Positions 24,393 to 32,460 of a stretch of 64,000 nt of DNA are shown here, piece after piece. Under the pieces are notes generated by a model. It worked only from the letters and a program-made list of their open reading frames with translations. It was not told the DNA's origin and searched no databases. Each line of letters opens with the position of its first letter. Within the stretch, counting starts at the first letter, position 1. Source of the DNA: Sporobacter termitidis DSM 10068 (GTDB lineage Bacteria; Bacillota; Clostridia; Oscillospirales; Oscillospiraceae); NCBI RefSeq assembly GCF_900130065.1, contig NZ_FQXV01000010.1, forward strand, positions 62,001 to 126,000, in the 5' to 3' direction. The position numbers and the translations under genes are program-made.

Positions 24393-26135
24393 ATGTTTGG
24401 CGTATTCAGAAAATTTTTCGCTTTTGCGGGCGATCAGAAGGGCAAATGGCAGAAGGGGATTCTTTTTGCCGTTTTACATTCCATATGCGAGGCTTTTCAG
24501 CTGCTGGCGATCGCCGTGGTGCTCAGGGGCATGGTCGAAGGAAGCATGACCGCCGGTACGGCGTGGACGGCCCTGGGAATCCTGGTGTTTAGTCTTCTGG
24601 GCACCATCGTCACACGGCATATCTCCCACCGGAACGAGATCTCCGGCAGCTACCGTATGTGCGAGGAAAAGCGCATCGGCATCGGCGACCGCATGAAATA
24701 TATGCCCATGGGTTATTTCAACAGCCACAGCCTGGGCAATATCACCGCCGCCGTCACCACCACCATGGAGGAAATCGAAAAGCTCGGGCCTCCCACGATG
24801 GTCCGGACCATCCATGGGCTGATCCGAACGGCGATCATGGCTGTTTTCCTGCTTTTTTTCAACTGGCGCATCGGGCTGATCGTTGTCACGGGTACGCTGC
24901 TGTTTCTCGGGACCAATTCCCTGCTGCACCGTAAATCCCGGGTCCTCTCCCCCAAGCGCCAGGCGGCGCAGGCCGGGCTGGTGGAAGCGGTGCTGGAGTA
25001 CATACAGGGCATGAGCGTTGTGAAGGCGTTTCACCTGGACAAAAACGCCAACAAAACAATCGACAAGACCATCGCCGAGGTGGAGAAATACAACTACAGT
25101 ATGGAAATCGGGTTCATCCCATATGTGGCCCTCCAGCAGATCATATTGCGGCTGACCAGTGTTGCCGTTGTCATCGTTTCCATCCTGTTTTATCTGAACG
25201 GTCAACTGGAGCTGTTCATGTGCCTTTTGATGATTGTCTGCGGGTTTTTCATTTTCACCGAGCTGGAAGCGGCGGGACTTATGTCCTCCTTTATCCGACT
25301 GATCGACGTTTCCATCGACCGGGTAGAGAACATCCATAAAACGCCCGTCATGGACATCGACGGGAATGCGCAGCAGCCGGGAAGCTATGACATCGCCTTT
25401 CAAAACGTCAGCTTCTCCTATGGAGACCGCAGGATCATCGATAACGTCAGCTTCACCATCCCGCAGGGCACGACGACAGCCATCGTGGGCCCCTCGGGCG
25501 GCGGCAAGACGACGCTGTGCAATCTTATCGCGCGGTTCTGGGACGTGAACGAGGGCACGGTGACACTGGGCGGAAAGGATGTGCGCGCGTACAAGCTGGA
25601 CAGCCTGCTCCAAAATATCAGTATGGTGTTTCAGAATGTCTATCTGTTCAACGACACCATTTTAAGCAATATCAAATTCGGCAAGCCGGACGCCACCATG
25701 GACGAGGTCGTCGCGGCGGCGAGAAAGGCGTGCTGTCATGACTTCATCACGGCCCTGCCTCAGGGCTACGACACCGTGATCGGCGAGGGCGGCGCGACCA
25801 TATCCGGCGGCGAGAAGCAGCGCATATCGATCGCCCGCGCCATGCTGAAGGATGCGCCCATCGTCATCCTGGACGAGGCCACCGCCAATGTCGACCCTGA
25901 AAACGAAAACAAGCTTCAGGAGGCGATTGCGGCGCTCACGAAAAACAAGACCATCGTCATGATCGCCCACCGGCTCAAGACGGTCAGGAACGCCGATCAG
26001 ATTCTGGTGGTGGACGCCGGACGTATCGTGCAGCGCGGGACGCATGACGAGCTGAGCCGAAAGCCCGGCATCTATGCCGATTTCATCGGCGTACGGGAAA
26101 AGGCGATCGGCTGGAAATTGGAAGCCGCCCGGTAG
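24393..26135 (+). CDS. ABC transporter half-subunit, membrane + ATPase fusion (second of a heterodimer)
   Basis: A 580-residue partner with the same layout: membrane domain, then Walker A GPSGGGKTT, 'SMVFQNVYLFNDTI', signature ISGGEKQR, Walker B IVILDEATANVDPEN and AHRL. RBS AAGGAGGG, 12 nt after the previous gene. Both ATPase sites keep the Walker B Glu, so unlike many heterodimeric exporters neither site looks degenerate. Confidence 0.85.
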   Translation: MFGVFRKFFAFAGDQKGKWQKGILFAVLHSICEAFQLLAIAVVLRGMVEGSMTAGTAWTALGILVFSLLGTIVTRHISHRNEISGSYRMCEEKRIGIGDRMKYMPMGYFNSHSLGNITAAVTTTMEEIEKLGPPTMVRTIHGLIRTAIMAVFLLFFNWRIGLIVVTGTLLFLGTNSLLHRKSRVLSPKRQAAQAGLVEAVLEYIQGMSVVKAFHLDKNANKTIDKTIAEVEKYNYSMEIGFIPYVALQQIILRLTSVAVVIVSILFYLNGQLELFMCLLMIVCGFFIFTELEAAGLMSSFIRLIDVSIDRVENIHKTPVMDIDGNAQQPGSYDIAFQNVSFSYGDRRIIDNVSFTIPQGTTTAIVGPSGGGKTTLCNLIARFWDVNEGTVTLGGKDVRAYKLDSLLQNISMVFQNVYLFNDTILSNIKFGKPDATMDEVVAAARKACCHDFITALPQGYDTVIGEGGATISGGEKQRISIARAMLKDAPIVILDEATANVDPENENKLQEAIAALTKNKTIVMIAHRLKTVRNADQILVVDAGRIVQRGTHDELSRKPGIYADFIGVREKAIGWKLEAAR

Positions 26136-26162
26136 TGCCATGGAGGAAAGGGGAACACCGGT

Positions 26163-27107
26163 TTGGCTAAATTAGTTATCAATAAGTTGATCGCGCTCGT
26201 CCTGATCCTGATCGGCGTCAGTCTGCTCTCATTCTTTTTTTCGAGCATCTCGCCTGTCGACCCGGCGGAGGCCTATGCGCGGCGGACGCTCTCCCGGCCG
26301 ACGGCGGCGCAGGTTGAAGAGATTCGCCGGGAGATGGGGCTCGACAAGCCGTTTTATGAACAGTATTTTTCTTGGGCCGCCCATGTGCTGCGCGGGGACT
26401 TCGGGACCTCTTTGCTGACGAGGACGCCGGTGAGCGCCGAGCTGCCCGGCAAATTCGCGGCGACCCTCCACGTGGTCCTGCTGTCCATGCTTTTTACCGT
26501 CCTGATCACGGTGCCCCTCAGCGTCGTTTCGGCCGCCCGTAAAAACGGCGTATTCGACCAGGTGACACGTGTGGGGACCATCGTTGGCCTGTCCCTGCCG
26601 AACTTCTGGATCGGCTTTATGCTGCTGGTGCTGTTTGCCGTCATGATCCCGGTCTTTAAAATCGCGGATTACGGCAGCTTTAAAAGCCTGGTTCTGCCCG
26701 CACTGGCCATGGCCATCCCCATGGCGTCGTCGGCCATACGGGTATTCCGTTCCAACCTGATACACAGCTATCAGTGCGATTTCGTGATCTACGCCCGCTC
26801 CCGCGGCCTGCCGGAACGCAAAATAACAGGGTTGGTGCTCCAGCACGCCCTGCCCCCCATGGTCACGATGCTGTTCCAGTATTTCGGATACGCCCTTGCG
26901 GGCAGCGCCATGGTGGAGGCAGTCTTCTCCTGGCCGGGCATCGGCTCATATCTGGTCAAAGCGATCGTCGGGCGGGATCTTCCGGCCATCAACGCCTGCG
27001 TGCTGCTGATCGCGGTGCTCTTTGTGCTGGTTAATTTCGCGGCGGAGCTTGTAAACCTCGCCATCCATCCCACGATGAACGCTTCGAGGGAGGGGTACCG
27101 TGCTTAG
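26163..27107 (+). CDS. Dipeptide/nickel-type ABC permease, DppB/NikB-like
   Basis: A 314-residue permease with six hydrophobic segments, the N-terminal 'KLIALVLILIGVSLLSFFFS', and the ATPase-contact loop 'YARSRGLPERKITGLVLQHALPP'. TTG start 28 nt after the preceding ABC gene. It forms the channel with the next gene for oligopeptides, nickel or metal-chelate complexes. Confidence 0.85.
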   Translation: MAKLVINKLIALVLILIGVSLLSFFFSSISPVDPAEAYARRTLSRPTAAQVEEIRREMGLDKPFYEQYFSWAAHVLRGDFGTSLLTRTPVSAELPGKFAATLHVVLLSMLFTVLITVPLSVVSAARKNGVFDQVTRVGTIVGLSLPNFWIGFMLLVLFAVMIPVFKIADYGSFKSLVLPALAMAIPMASSAIRVFRSNLIHSYQCDFVIYARSRGLPERKITGLVLQHALPPMVTMLFQYFGYALAGSAMVEAVFSWPGIGSYLVKAIVGRDLPAINACVLLIAVLFVLVNFAAELVNLAIHPTMNASREGYRA

Positions 27108-27918
27108 AAAGATACGCCGTAACCCCCAGGCCATGGCGGGGCTTGCCATGATCGCGGCCATCCTGCTCACCGCGCTGCTCGCTCCCCTGCTGGCCCCCAA
27201 CGACCCGAATGCGGTCAATATCGCCAATACCTATGCCAGGATAAGCGCGCAGTACCCTTTGGGCACGGATGAGATGGGCAGGTGCGTCCTGTCGAGGCTC
27301 CTGTACGGCGCCCGATATTCCCTTGGCATCGCGGGGCCCACCCTTCTGCTGCTTGCGGTTTTCAGCACGGTTGTTTCCACGGCGTGCGCCTATATCGGCG
27401 GCCGGACCGACCGCGTGTTTTCCGCCCTCTGCGACGTCTTCATGGCCTTTCCGCCGCTGCTGATCGCGGTAACGCTGATCGGCTCGCTCGGTCAGGGAAT
27501 TACCAATATCATTATCTCCATCGTCTTTTCCATGTGGGTGTGGTTTGCAAAAATCGTCAGGACCTTCGTGCTGCAGGAAAAAAACAAGGAATATATTATT
27601 GCCTGTCGTGTCGCCGGCTGCTCCGACCTTCAGATCATTCTTGGCCACATCCTGCCGAATGTGCTGCCGCAGCTCATCGTGTATTTCAGCACAGGCGTTG
27701 CTTCCATCGTGCTGACGGTATCGGGATACGCATTTTTGGGCTTTGGCTTTGAGACCGGCACCCCCGAATGGGGCGCCATGTTCAGCAAAGCCTCCTCTTA
27801 TCTGTACGGCCACCCGATGCTGCTCGTCTACCCCGGCCTGTGCATCATAGTTACCACCGCGGGTTTCAATCTTTTCGGTGAGGCGCTCCGGGACATCATT
27901 TCACCGGAGGAGGCGTGA
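27100..27918 (+). CDS. Dipeptide/nickel-type ABC permease, DppC/NikC-like
   Basis: A 272-residue partner permease: N-terminal 'RKIRRNPQAMAGLAMIAAILLTALLAP', 'YPLGTDEMGRCVLSRLLYGARYSL' and the contact loop 'ACRVAGCSDLQIILGHILPN'. GTG start overlapping dppB by 8 nt. Confidence 0.85.
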   Translation: MLRKIRRNPQAMAGLAMIAAILLTALLAPLLAPNDPNAVNIANTYARISAQYPLGTDEMGRCVLSRLLYGARYSLGIAGPTLLLLAVFSTVVSTACAYIGGRTDRVFSALCDVFMAFPPLLIAVTLIGSLGQGITNIIISIVFSMWVWFAKIVRTFVLQEKNKEYIIACRVAGCSDLQIILGHILPNVLPQLIVYFSTGVASIVLTVSGYAFLGFGFETGTPEWGAMFSKASSYLYGHPMLLVYPGLCIIVTTAGFNLFGEALRDIISPEEA

Positions 27919-27919
27919 T

Positions 27920-28726
27920 ATGTCCGAAAAGTTATTGGAAGTCCGAAACCTGAATGTCCGGCTCAAAAAGTCGGGAGAAACGCTTGTCAAGGACATCAGC
28001 TTTTCGATGGAGAAAGGCCAGACGCTCGGCATCATCGGCGAGAGCGGCAGCGGCAAAACCATGACCGGCAAGGCGCTTTTAAGGCTGCTCAATCCCCGGG
28101 TTTTCGAAACAGGAGGCGAGGCCTTGTTTTGCGGGAGAAATCTGCTTGCGTTGCACGAGGATGAATTCCGCTCCTTAAGAGGGAAAGCGCTGTCCATGAT
28201 CATGCAAAACCCGATGACGGCCTTTGCGCCCATGACGCGGATCGGAAAGCAGCTCACGGTCACCCTGTCGGCGCATCTGGCGATTGGCAAAAAAGAAGCC
28301 TATGAACGGGCTCTCCGGGCGTTGCGGGACGTCAACCTGCATCAGGCGGAAAAGATCATGCGCAGCTATCCCCATGAGCTCAGCGGCGGAATGCTTCAGC
28401 GGGCGATGATCGCGCTGGCCCTGATGCTGCGGCCCAAGCTGATTATCGCCGACGAGGCGACCTCCTCTGTGGACGCCATTTCCGAGGAGATGATCCTGGA
28501 GGAGTTCATGAAGATAAGGGCGCAGGGAATTTCCCTTCTCATCGTCACCCATGACTTCGGCGTGGCCGCCGCTCTGGCCGACCACATCCTGGTGATGAAG
28601 GACGGCTGCATTATGGAGCAGGGTACGGCGCGCAGCATCTTTCATGCGCCGCGGCATGAATACACGAAAGAGCTGATGGACGCGAGCGTGCTGGCGGAGG
28701 TGAACAATCATGCTCAGAGCTTCTGA
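27920..28726 (+). CDS. Dipeptide/nickel-type ABC ATPase, DppD/NikD-like
   Basis: A 268-residue ATPase: Walker A GESGSGKTM, Q-loop 'IMQNPMTAFAP', signature LSGGMLQR, Walker B LIIADEATSSVD. 'GMLQR' is typical of NikD/DppD-type ATPases. It lacks the long C-terminal Cys-containing extension of OppD, which suits the nickel/metallophore branch. ATG 27920 follows GGAGGAGGCG, one base after the permease stop. Confidence 0.85.
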   Translation: MSEKLLEVRNLNVRLKKSGETLVKDISFSMEKGQTLGIIGESGSGKTMTGKALLRLLNPRVFETGGEALFCGRNLLALHEDEFRSLRGKALSMIMQNPMTAFAPMTRIGKQLTVTLSAHLAIGKKEAYERALRALRDVNLHQAEKIMRSYPHELSGGMLQRAMIALALMLRPKLIIADEATSSVDAISEEMILEEFMKIRAQGISLLIVTHDFGVAAALADHILVMKDGCIMEQGTARSIFHAPRHEYTKELMDASVLAEVNNHAQSF

Positions 28727-29495
28727 CATTACAAAGGAGTATATAGAAAAAAGCGCCTGCGGCCGAAGGTCCGTCTGCAGGGCTGTGGATGGGGTATCTC
28801 TCGAATTTGAGGAAGATTCCATCTATTCTCTGGTCGGCGAAAGCGGTAGCGGAAAGAGCACGCTGTCGCGCATACTGGCCTATGTCGAAAGGCCGACCGG
28901 CGGCGCGCTGGCCCTTGACGGGAAGCCGGTTGCGGCGTACAGCCGGAAGGAGCTTCGGCAGCAGCGCAAATCGATTCAGCTCGTCATGCAGGACGGGCAA
29001 AGCTCCCTCGACCCGCGGCAAACCGTCGCGCAGAGCCTGGCCGAGCCGATGAAGAATCTGCTGGACCTGGGAAAAGAGGAGAGAAACGCGCGGGCCCATG
29101 ACCTGATCCGGCGCGTAGGGCTCCCGGACGAGCTCCTCAGCCGCTTCCCCCATGAACTGAGCGGCGGGCAGCAAAAGCGGGTGTGCATTGCCCGGGCCAT
29201 CAGCGTGTCGCCCCGGCTGATCATCTTTGACGAGTCCCTGAGCGGCTTGGATGTCACCCTGAGAAAACAGATACTGGACTTGTTACTCGAGCTGAAGGCG
29301 GAAATCCGATGCAGCTATCTTCTGGTGACGCATGATCTCGACGTCGCGCTGTACCTGTCCCAGCACATCCTGGTAATGAAGGAGGGAAAAATCGTGGAGA
29401 AAACTGCCAACGTAAAAAGCCACAACGACTTGCGGCATGAATACTCCAGGGCTCTTGTAAAAGCATTGCTGTCCAAACGACATGCCTTAATATAG
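28710..29495 (+). CDS. Dipeptide/nickel-type ABC ATPase, DppF/NikE-like
   Basis: A 261-residue ATPase: Walker A GESGSGKST, 'VMQDGQSSLDPRQTV', signature LSGGQQKR, Walker B LIIFDESLSGLD. The start overlaps the preceding gene by 17 nt. Completes the importer with the permeases and the binding protein downstream. Confidence 0.85.
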   Translation: MLRASDITKEYIEKSACGRRSVCRAVDGVSLEFEEDSIYSLVGESGSGKSTLSRILAYVERPTGGALALDGKPVAAYSRKELRQQRKSIQLVMQDGQSSLDPRQTVAQSLAEPMKNLLDLGKEERNARAHDLIRRVGLPDELLSRFPHELSGGQQKRVCIARAISVSPRLIIFDESLSGLDVTLRKQILDLLLELKAEIRCSYLLVTHDLDVALYLSQHILVMKEGKIVEKTANVKSHNDLRHEYSRALVKALLSKRHALI

Positions 29496-29526
29496 ATTTT
29501 CAAAAATTCAAAGGAGAGAATTTACC

Positions 29527-31221
29527 ATGAGAAGAAAACTGTTCACCGTACTTATGGCACTTCTGTTGACAGTAACGTCACTGGCCGGCTGCGCTTCAAC
29601 GATATCGGGCACTCCCGGGAGCGCAAGTCCGGACCCCTCGGGCACGGCGGTTTCCGGCGATACGCCGAAAACCATCACGATTGCGGAAGGCTCGAACTTT
29701 GTAGGCGGGTTTGCCTCTATTTATGGCCCCGACCAGGGAGGCAGCTCCTTGTCGTATTATCATTACGTGGGCAACTTTTATGAGTCGCTGGTCAACTACG
29801 ACAACGGTGAAATCAAGCCCGGTCTGGCCGAAAGCTGGAAGATTTCTGACGACGGGCTGGTCTATACCTTTAACCTGCGCAAGGGCGTCAAGTTCTCCGA
29901 CGGCACCGACTTTAACGCGGAAGTCGTGAAGCTGAATCTGCAGAATTTCAGCACCGTTATGGGGAAGGGCGCCGTCAACTACGGCCTCTTGAACAGCCTG
30001 ATCAAGGACGTCGTCGCGGTCAGCGACGATGTACTCGAGATCCATCTGACCCAGCCCTACTATGCGGCATTGACCAACCTGGCCATGGTGATGCCCCGCG
30101 GTATCATGGCCGTCTCCGCCTACAACGAGGACGGCACGCTTTCGGAAGCCGTCAAAGCCGGCACCCTGGGAACGGGGCCCTATATGTATACGGGCGACAA
30201 CAAAAACGATCTGGAATACACTTTTGTCCGCAATCCCTATTATTCCGGTGAAAAGCCGCAGGTGGATGGGTTTACCGTAAAAGTGATTCCCGATAACGAG
30301 GCCAAGGTGCTGGCGCTGCGCAACGGCGAGGTCGACCTGATTGCGGGCTCGGACAATATATCCTATAGCTCGTATATCCAGCTTGACGCGGAGGAGCAGT
30401 ATACCGGAAAGGTGTCCGGGACACACATTTTGACCGAATTTCTGGCAGTGAATCCGGAAGCCGCCCCCTTTGACGACATCAAGGTCCGCCAGGCCGTCAA
30501 CCAGGCGCTCAACAAGCAGAGCATCGCCAAGGATCTGTTCGGCGGGTTGAAGACCGCGGCGGATACCATTATGGACACGGCTCTGCCCTACTGCGATATT
30601 TCCGTCACGCCCTATGCGTATGACGCGGCGAAGGCAAAAGGCCTGCTGGAGGAGGCGGGCTGGGTGGACAGCGACGGCGACGGCGTACGCGAGAAGAACG
30701 GTACGCCCCTTGCTGTGGAACTGAAATATGTCACCAATGACACCAACGACAAGGCGATGCTGGCCATCCAGCAGAACCTCAGCGAGATCGGCATGAAGGT
30801 GACGCTGGCCGGCATGGATCTGATGGCGTTTTTCAGCATCTACAACGGAGACAGCTACGCCATGGCTTATTTTGAAAGCTATGGAATCCTGTACGATCCG
30901 TTCACCTTCGTTTCCAACATGAATCCGAACCTGGATTACACCAAGGCCTCCTATTCAACCGACCCGATGGTGTCCAAAGCGTTGTCCAATTTGAGTTACG
31001 ACGAGGCCTATGAGCTCACCGGCGGATTGCTGAGCCTGGCCAGTGACGATAAGATCACGGAAAGATTCCATTATCTGCTGGAAAAGGCACATGAAAACGG
31101 CGTACTGGTCCCCGTGACCTACCGAAATGAACTGGCGGTCTTCAGCAGCAAGACCATTTCCGACTATACCTTTTTCGGACAACCCGCACAGGTAAATGTC
31201 GCGGGCGTCAAGATAAAATAA
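29527..31221 (+). CDS. Family 5 ABC substrate-binding lipoprotein (DppA/NikA/CntA-like)
   Basis: A 564-residue lipoprotein: signal peptide with lipobox LAGC, then the family 5 fold with 'GLAESWKISDDGLVYTFNLRKGVKFSDGTDFNAE' type start (residues ~98-132), 'GTGPYMYTG', 'DIKVRQAVNQALNKQSI' and 'LLEEAGW'. It is the receptor for the transporter above. Typical ligands are oligopeptides, Ni/Co chelates or opine metallophores. The operator at 22603 hints at metal import, but no opine synthase is in view. Confidence 0.85.
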   Translation: MRRKLFTVLMALLLTVTSLAGCASTISGTPGSASPDPSGTAVSGDTPKTITIAEGSNFVGGFASIYGPDQGGSSLSYYHYVGNFYESLVNYDNGEIKPGLAESWKISDDGLVYTFNLRKGVKFSDGTDFNAEVVKLNLQNFSTVMGKGAVNYGLLNSLIKDVVAVSDDVLEIHLTQPYYAALTNLAMVMPRGIMAVSAYNEDGTLSEAVKAGTLGTGPYMYTGDNKNDLEYTFVRNPYYSGEKPQVDGFTVKVIPDNEAKVLALRNGEVDLIAGSDNISYSSYIQLDAEEQYTGKVSGTHILTEFLAVNPEAAPFDDIKVRQAVNQALNKQSIAKDLFGGLKTAADTIMDTALPYCDISVTPYAYDAAKAKGLLEEAGWVDSDGDGVREKNGTPLAVELKYVTNDTNDKAMLAIQQNLSEIGMKVTLAGMDLMAFFSIYNGDSYAMAYFESYGILYDPFTFVSNMNPNLDYTKASYSTDPMVSKALSNLSYDEAYELTGGLLSLASDDKITERFHYLLEKAHENGVLVPVTYRNELAVFSSKTISDYTFFGQPAQVNVAGVKIK

Positions 31222-31369
31222 AGTGTCAATATTATTGAAGAACAGTCTGGCGTATCCGAAAAGAAGAATAGTCGCAAAGCTAAAGCCGATTCTATAAAAC
31301 AGTAAAAATCTCAATTACCAACAAATCATCAGCATCATCCTATATCTGGCGATCCTCTCGTAAAGCAAA

Positions 31370-31398
31370 AACCTCGCAGCCGCTCTGGCCGCGAGGTT
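31370..31398 (-). terminator. Hairpin terminator adjoining a tRNA-type CCA end
   Basis: Stem AACCTCGC...GCGAGGTT with inner GC pairs; T-tract on the minus strand (TTTTTGC) and TTTTC on plus, so it may work both ways and end the binding-protein transcript. On the minus strand it is directly preceded by GGGTCACCA (31402-31410), which looks like the last bases of a tRNA. An almost identical hairpin is at 39856-39884. Confidence 0.65.
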
Positions 31399-31484
31399 TT
31401 CATGGTGACCCCCAAATAAGCCTATTACAGAATAAAAGGGTATAAGAAAGGAAATTTATCTTAAATTAATCTTTATTCTTATAG

Positions 31485-31501
31485 TATACTCTCTATAGGA
31501 G
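31485..31501 (+). promoter_or_regulatory. Probable -10 and RBS of the frameshifted regulator gene
   Basis: TATACT (31485-31490) and AGGAG (31497-31501), the latter 9 nt before GTG 31511. The -35 is poor. Confidence 0.4.
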
Positions 31502-31510
31502 ATGAAGCTT

Positions 31511-32187
31511 GTGTTCAATATTTTGGTTGTGGAAGACGACAAAAATACTCGTACGCTTATGAATGCAGTACTCAAAGCAAACGGTTATTTGCCATTTTGG
31601 CCGTTGATGGCAAAGAAGCTTTAGAAATATTAAATAGGCAACATATAGACTTAATAATTACTGATATAATGATGCCAAATATGAACGGTTATGAACTTAC
31701 AAAAGAGCTGCGGGATTGTAATTATACAATCCCAATTCTAATGGTAACAGTTAACATGCTTCCTGAAGAAAAACGGCAAGGATTCCTGGTAGGCACTGAT
31801 GACTACATGACAAAGCCGGTAGATGAAATTGAAATGCTTCTTCGTATAAAAGCATTACTCCGCCGTGCACAAATTGTAAACAGTCATAAATTGACTATTG
31901 GTGATGTCGTACTCGATTACGATTCGTTAACTGTGCGCCGCAGCGAGGACATCCAGATACTGCCGCCAAAGGAGTTCTATCTTCTTTACAAATTACTCTC
32001 ATATCCAGGTAAAATATTTACTCGGAACCAGCTGATGGATGAAATATGGGGCTATGAAACTGATAGCCGTGATACTACAGTAAATGTACATGTTAACCAT
32101 CTTCGCAATCGATTTGATACTTATCCTGAATTCGAAATAGTAACTATACGCGGTCTAGGTTATAAGGTGGTAAAAAAAGTTGATTAA
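31511..32187 (+). pseudogene. OmpR-family response regulator with a frameshift
   Basis: From GTG 31511 the frame reads the receiver start (MFNILVVEDDKNTRTLMNAV, with the acidic pair) and then leaves frame near 31585-31600. The continuation in the next frame, from about 31597, has AVDGKEALEIL, the phospho-acceptor region 'DLIITDIMMPNMNGYEL', the Lys in 'YMTKPVDEIEM' and an intact winged-helix output domain ('PPKEFYLLYKLLSYPGKIFTRNQLMDEIWGY'). The combined span is not a multiple of three; one lost base in the T/G-rich TTTTGG stretch explains it. A sequencing error is the alternative. It would regulate with the truncated kinase that follows. Confidence 0.7.
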
Positions 32188-32440
32188 GAATATTCTTTCA
32201 AAGATTACTTCTAAATTCTTGCACCTCAGCTTAATGATTATTTTTTGCATTTACGCCTTCATTTTACTGCTCGTATCCGTAGGTATTATTGCAGTTTTAA
32301 GCTTAGTATTAACAAAAGCCGAAATTATACCCCCAGGGTTTTATCAAAAGCCCGTGAAAATAATTGTTTGCTTATTCGTATTGAGCTTTCTTATCAGTCT
32401 TTTTTCAATATTACTGGGCAGTAGAGCTCCGATAAAATGT
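32180..32440 (+). pseudogene. Truncated sensor histidine kinase (N-terminal membrane part only)
   Basis: TTG start overlapping the regulator stop. It encodes two hydrophobic segments ('LMIIFCIYAFILLLVSVGIIAV', 32180-32300, and 'IIVCLFVLSFLISLFSILLG') and stops resembling a kinase after LGSRAPIK, where a HAMP linker would follow. From about 32440 the frame (to a stop at 32536) reads the reverse of the 3' end of the converging kinase gene. HAMP, HisKA and ATPase domains are missing, probably through a deletion whose junction is about 32430-32460. Confidence 0.65.
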
Positions 32441-32460
32441 TCGTATCGTCTGTTTTCCTC

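Noticed and set aside
24474-25613. A 379-codon minus-strand open frame
   Set aside because: Antisense shadow of the second ABC half-transporter; composition typical of reverse-strand GC-rich coding sequence.
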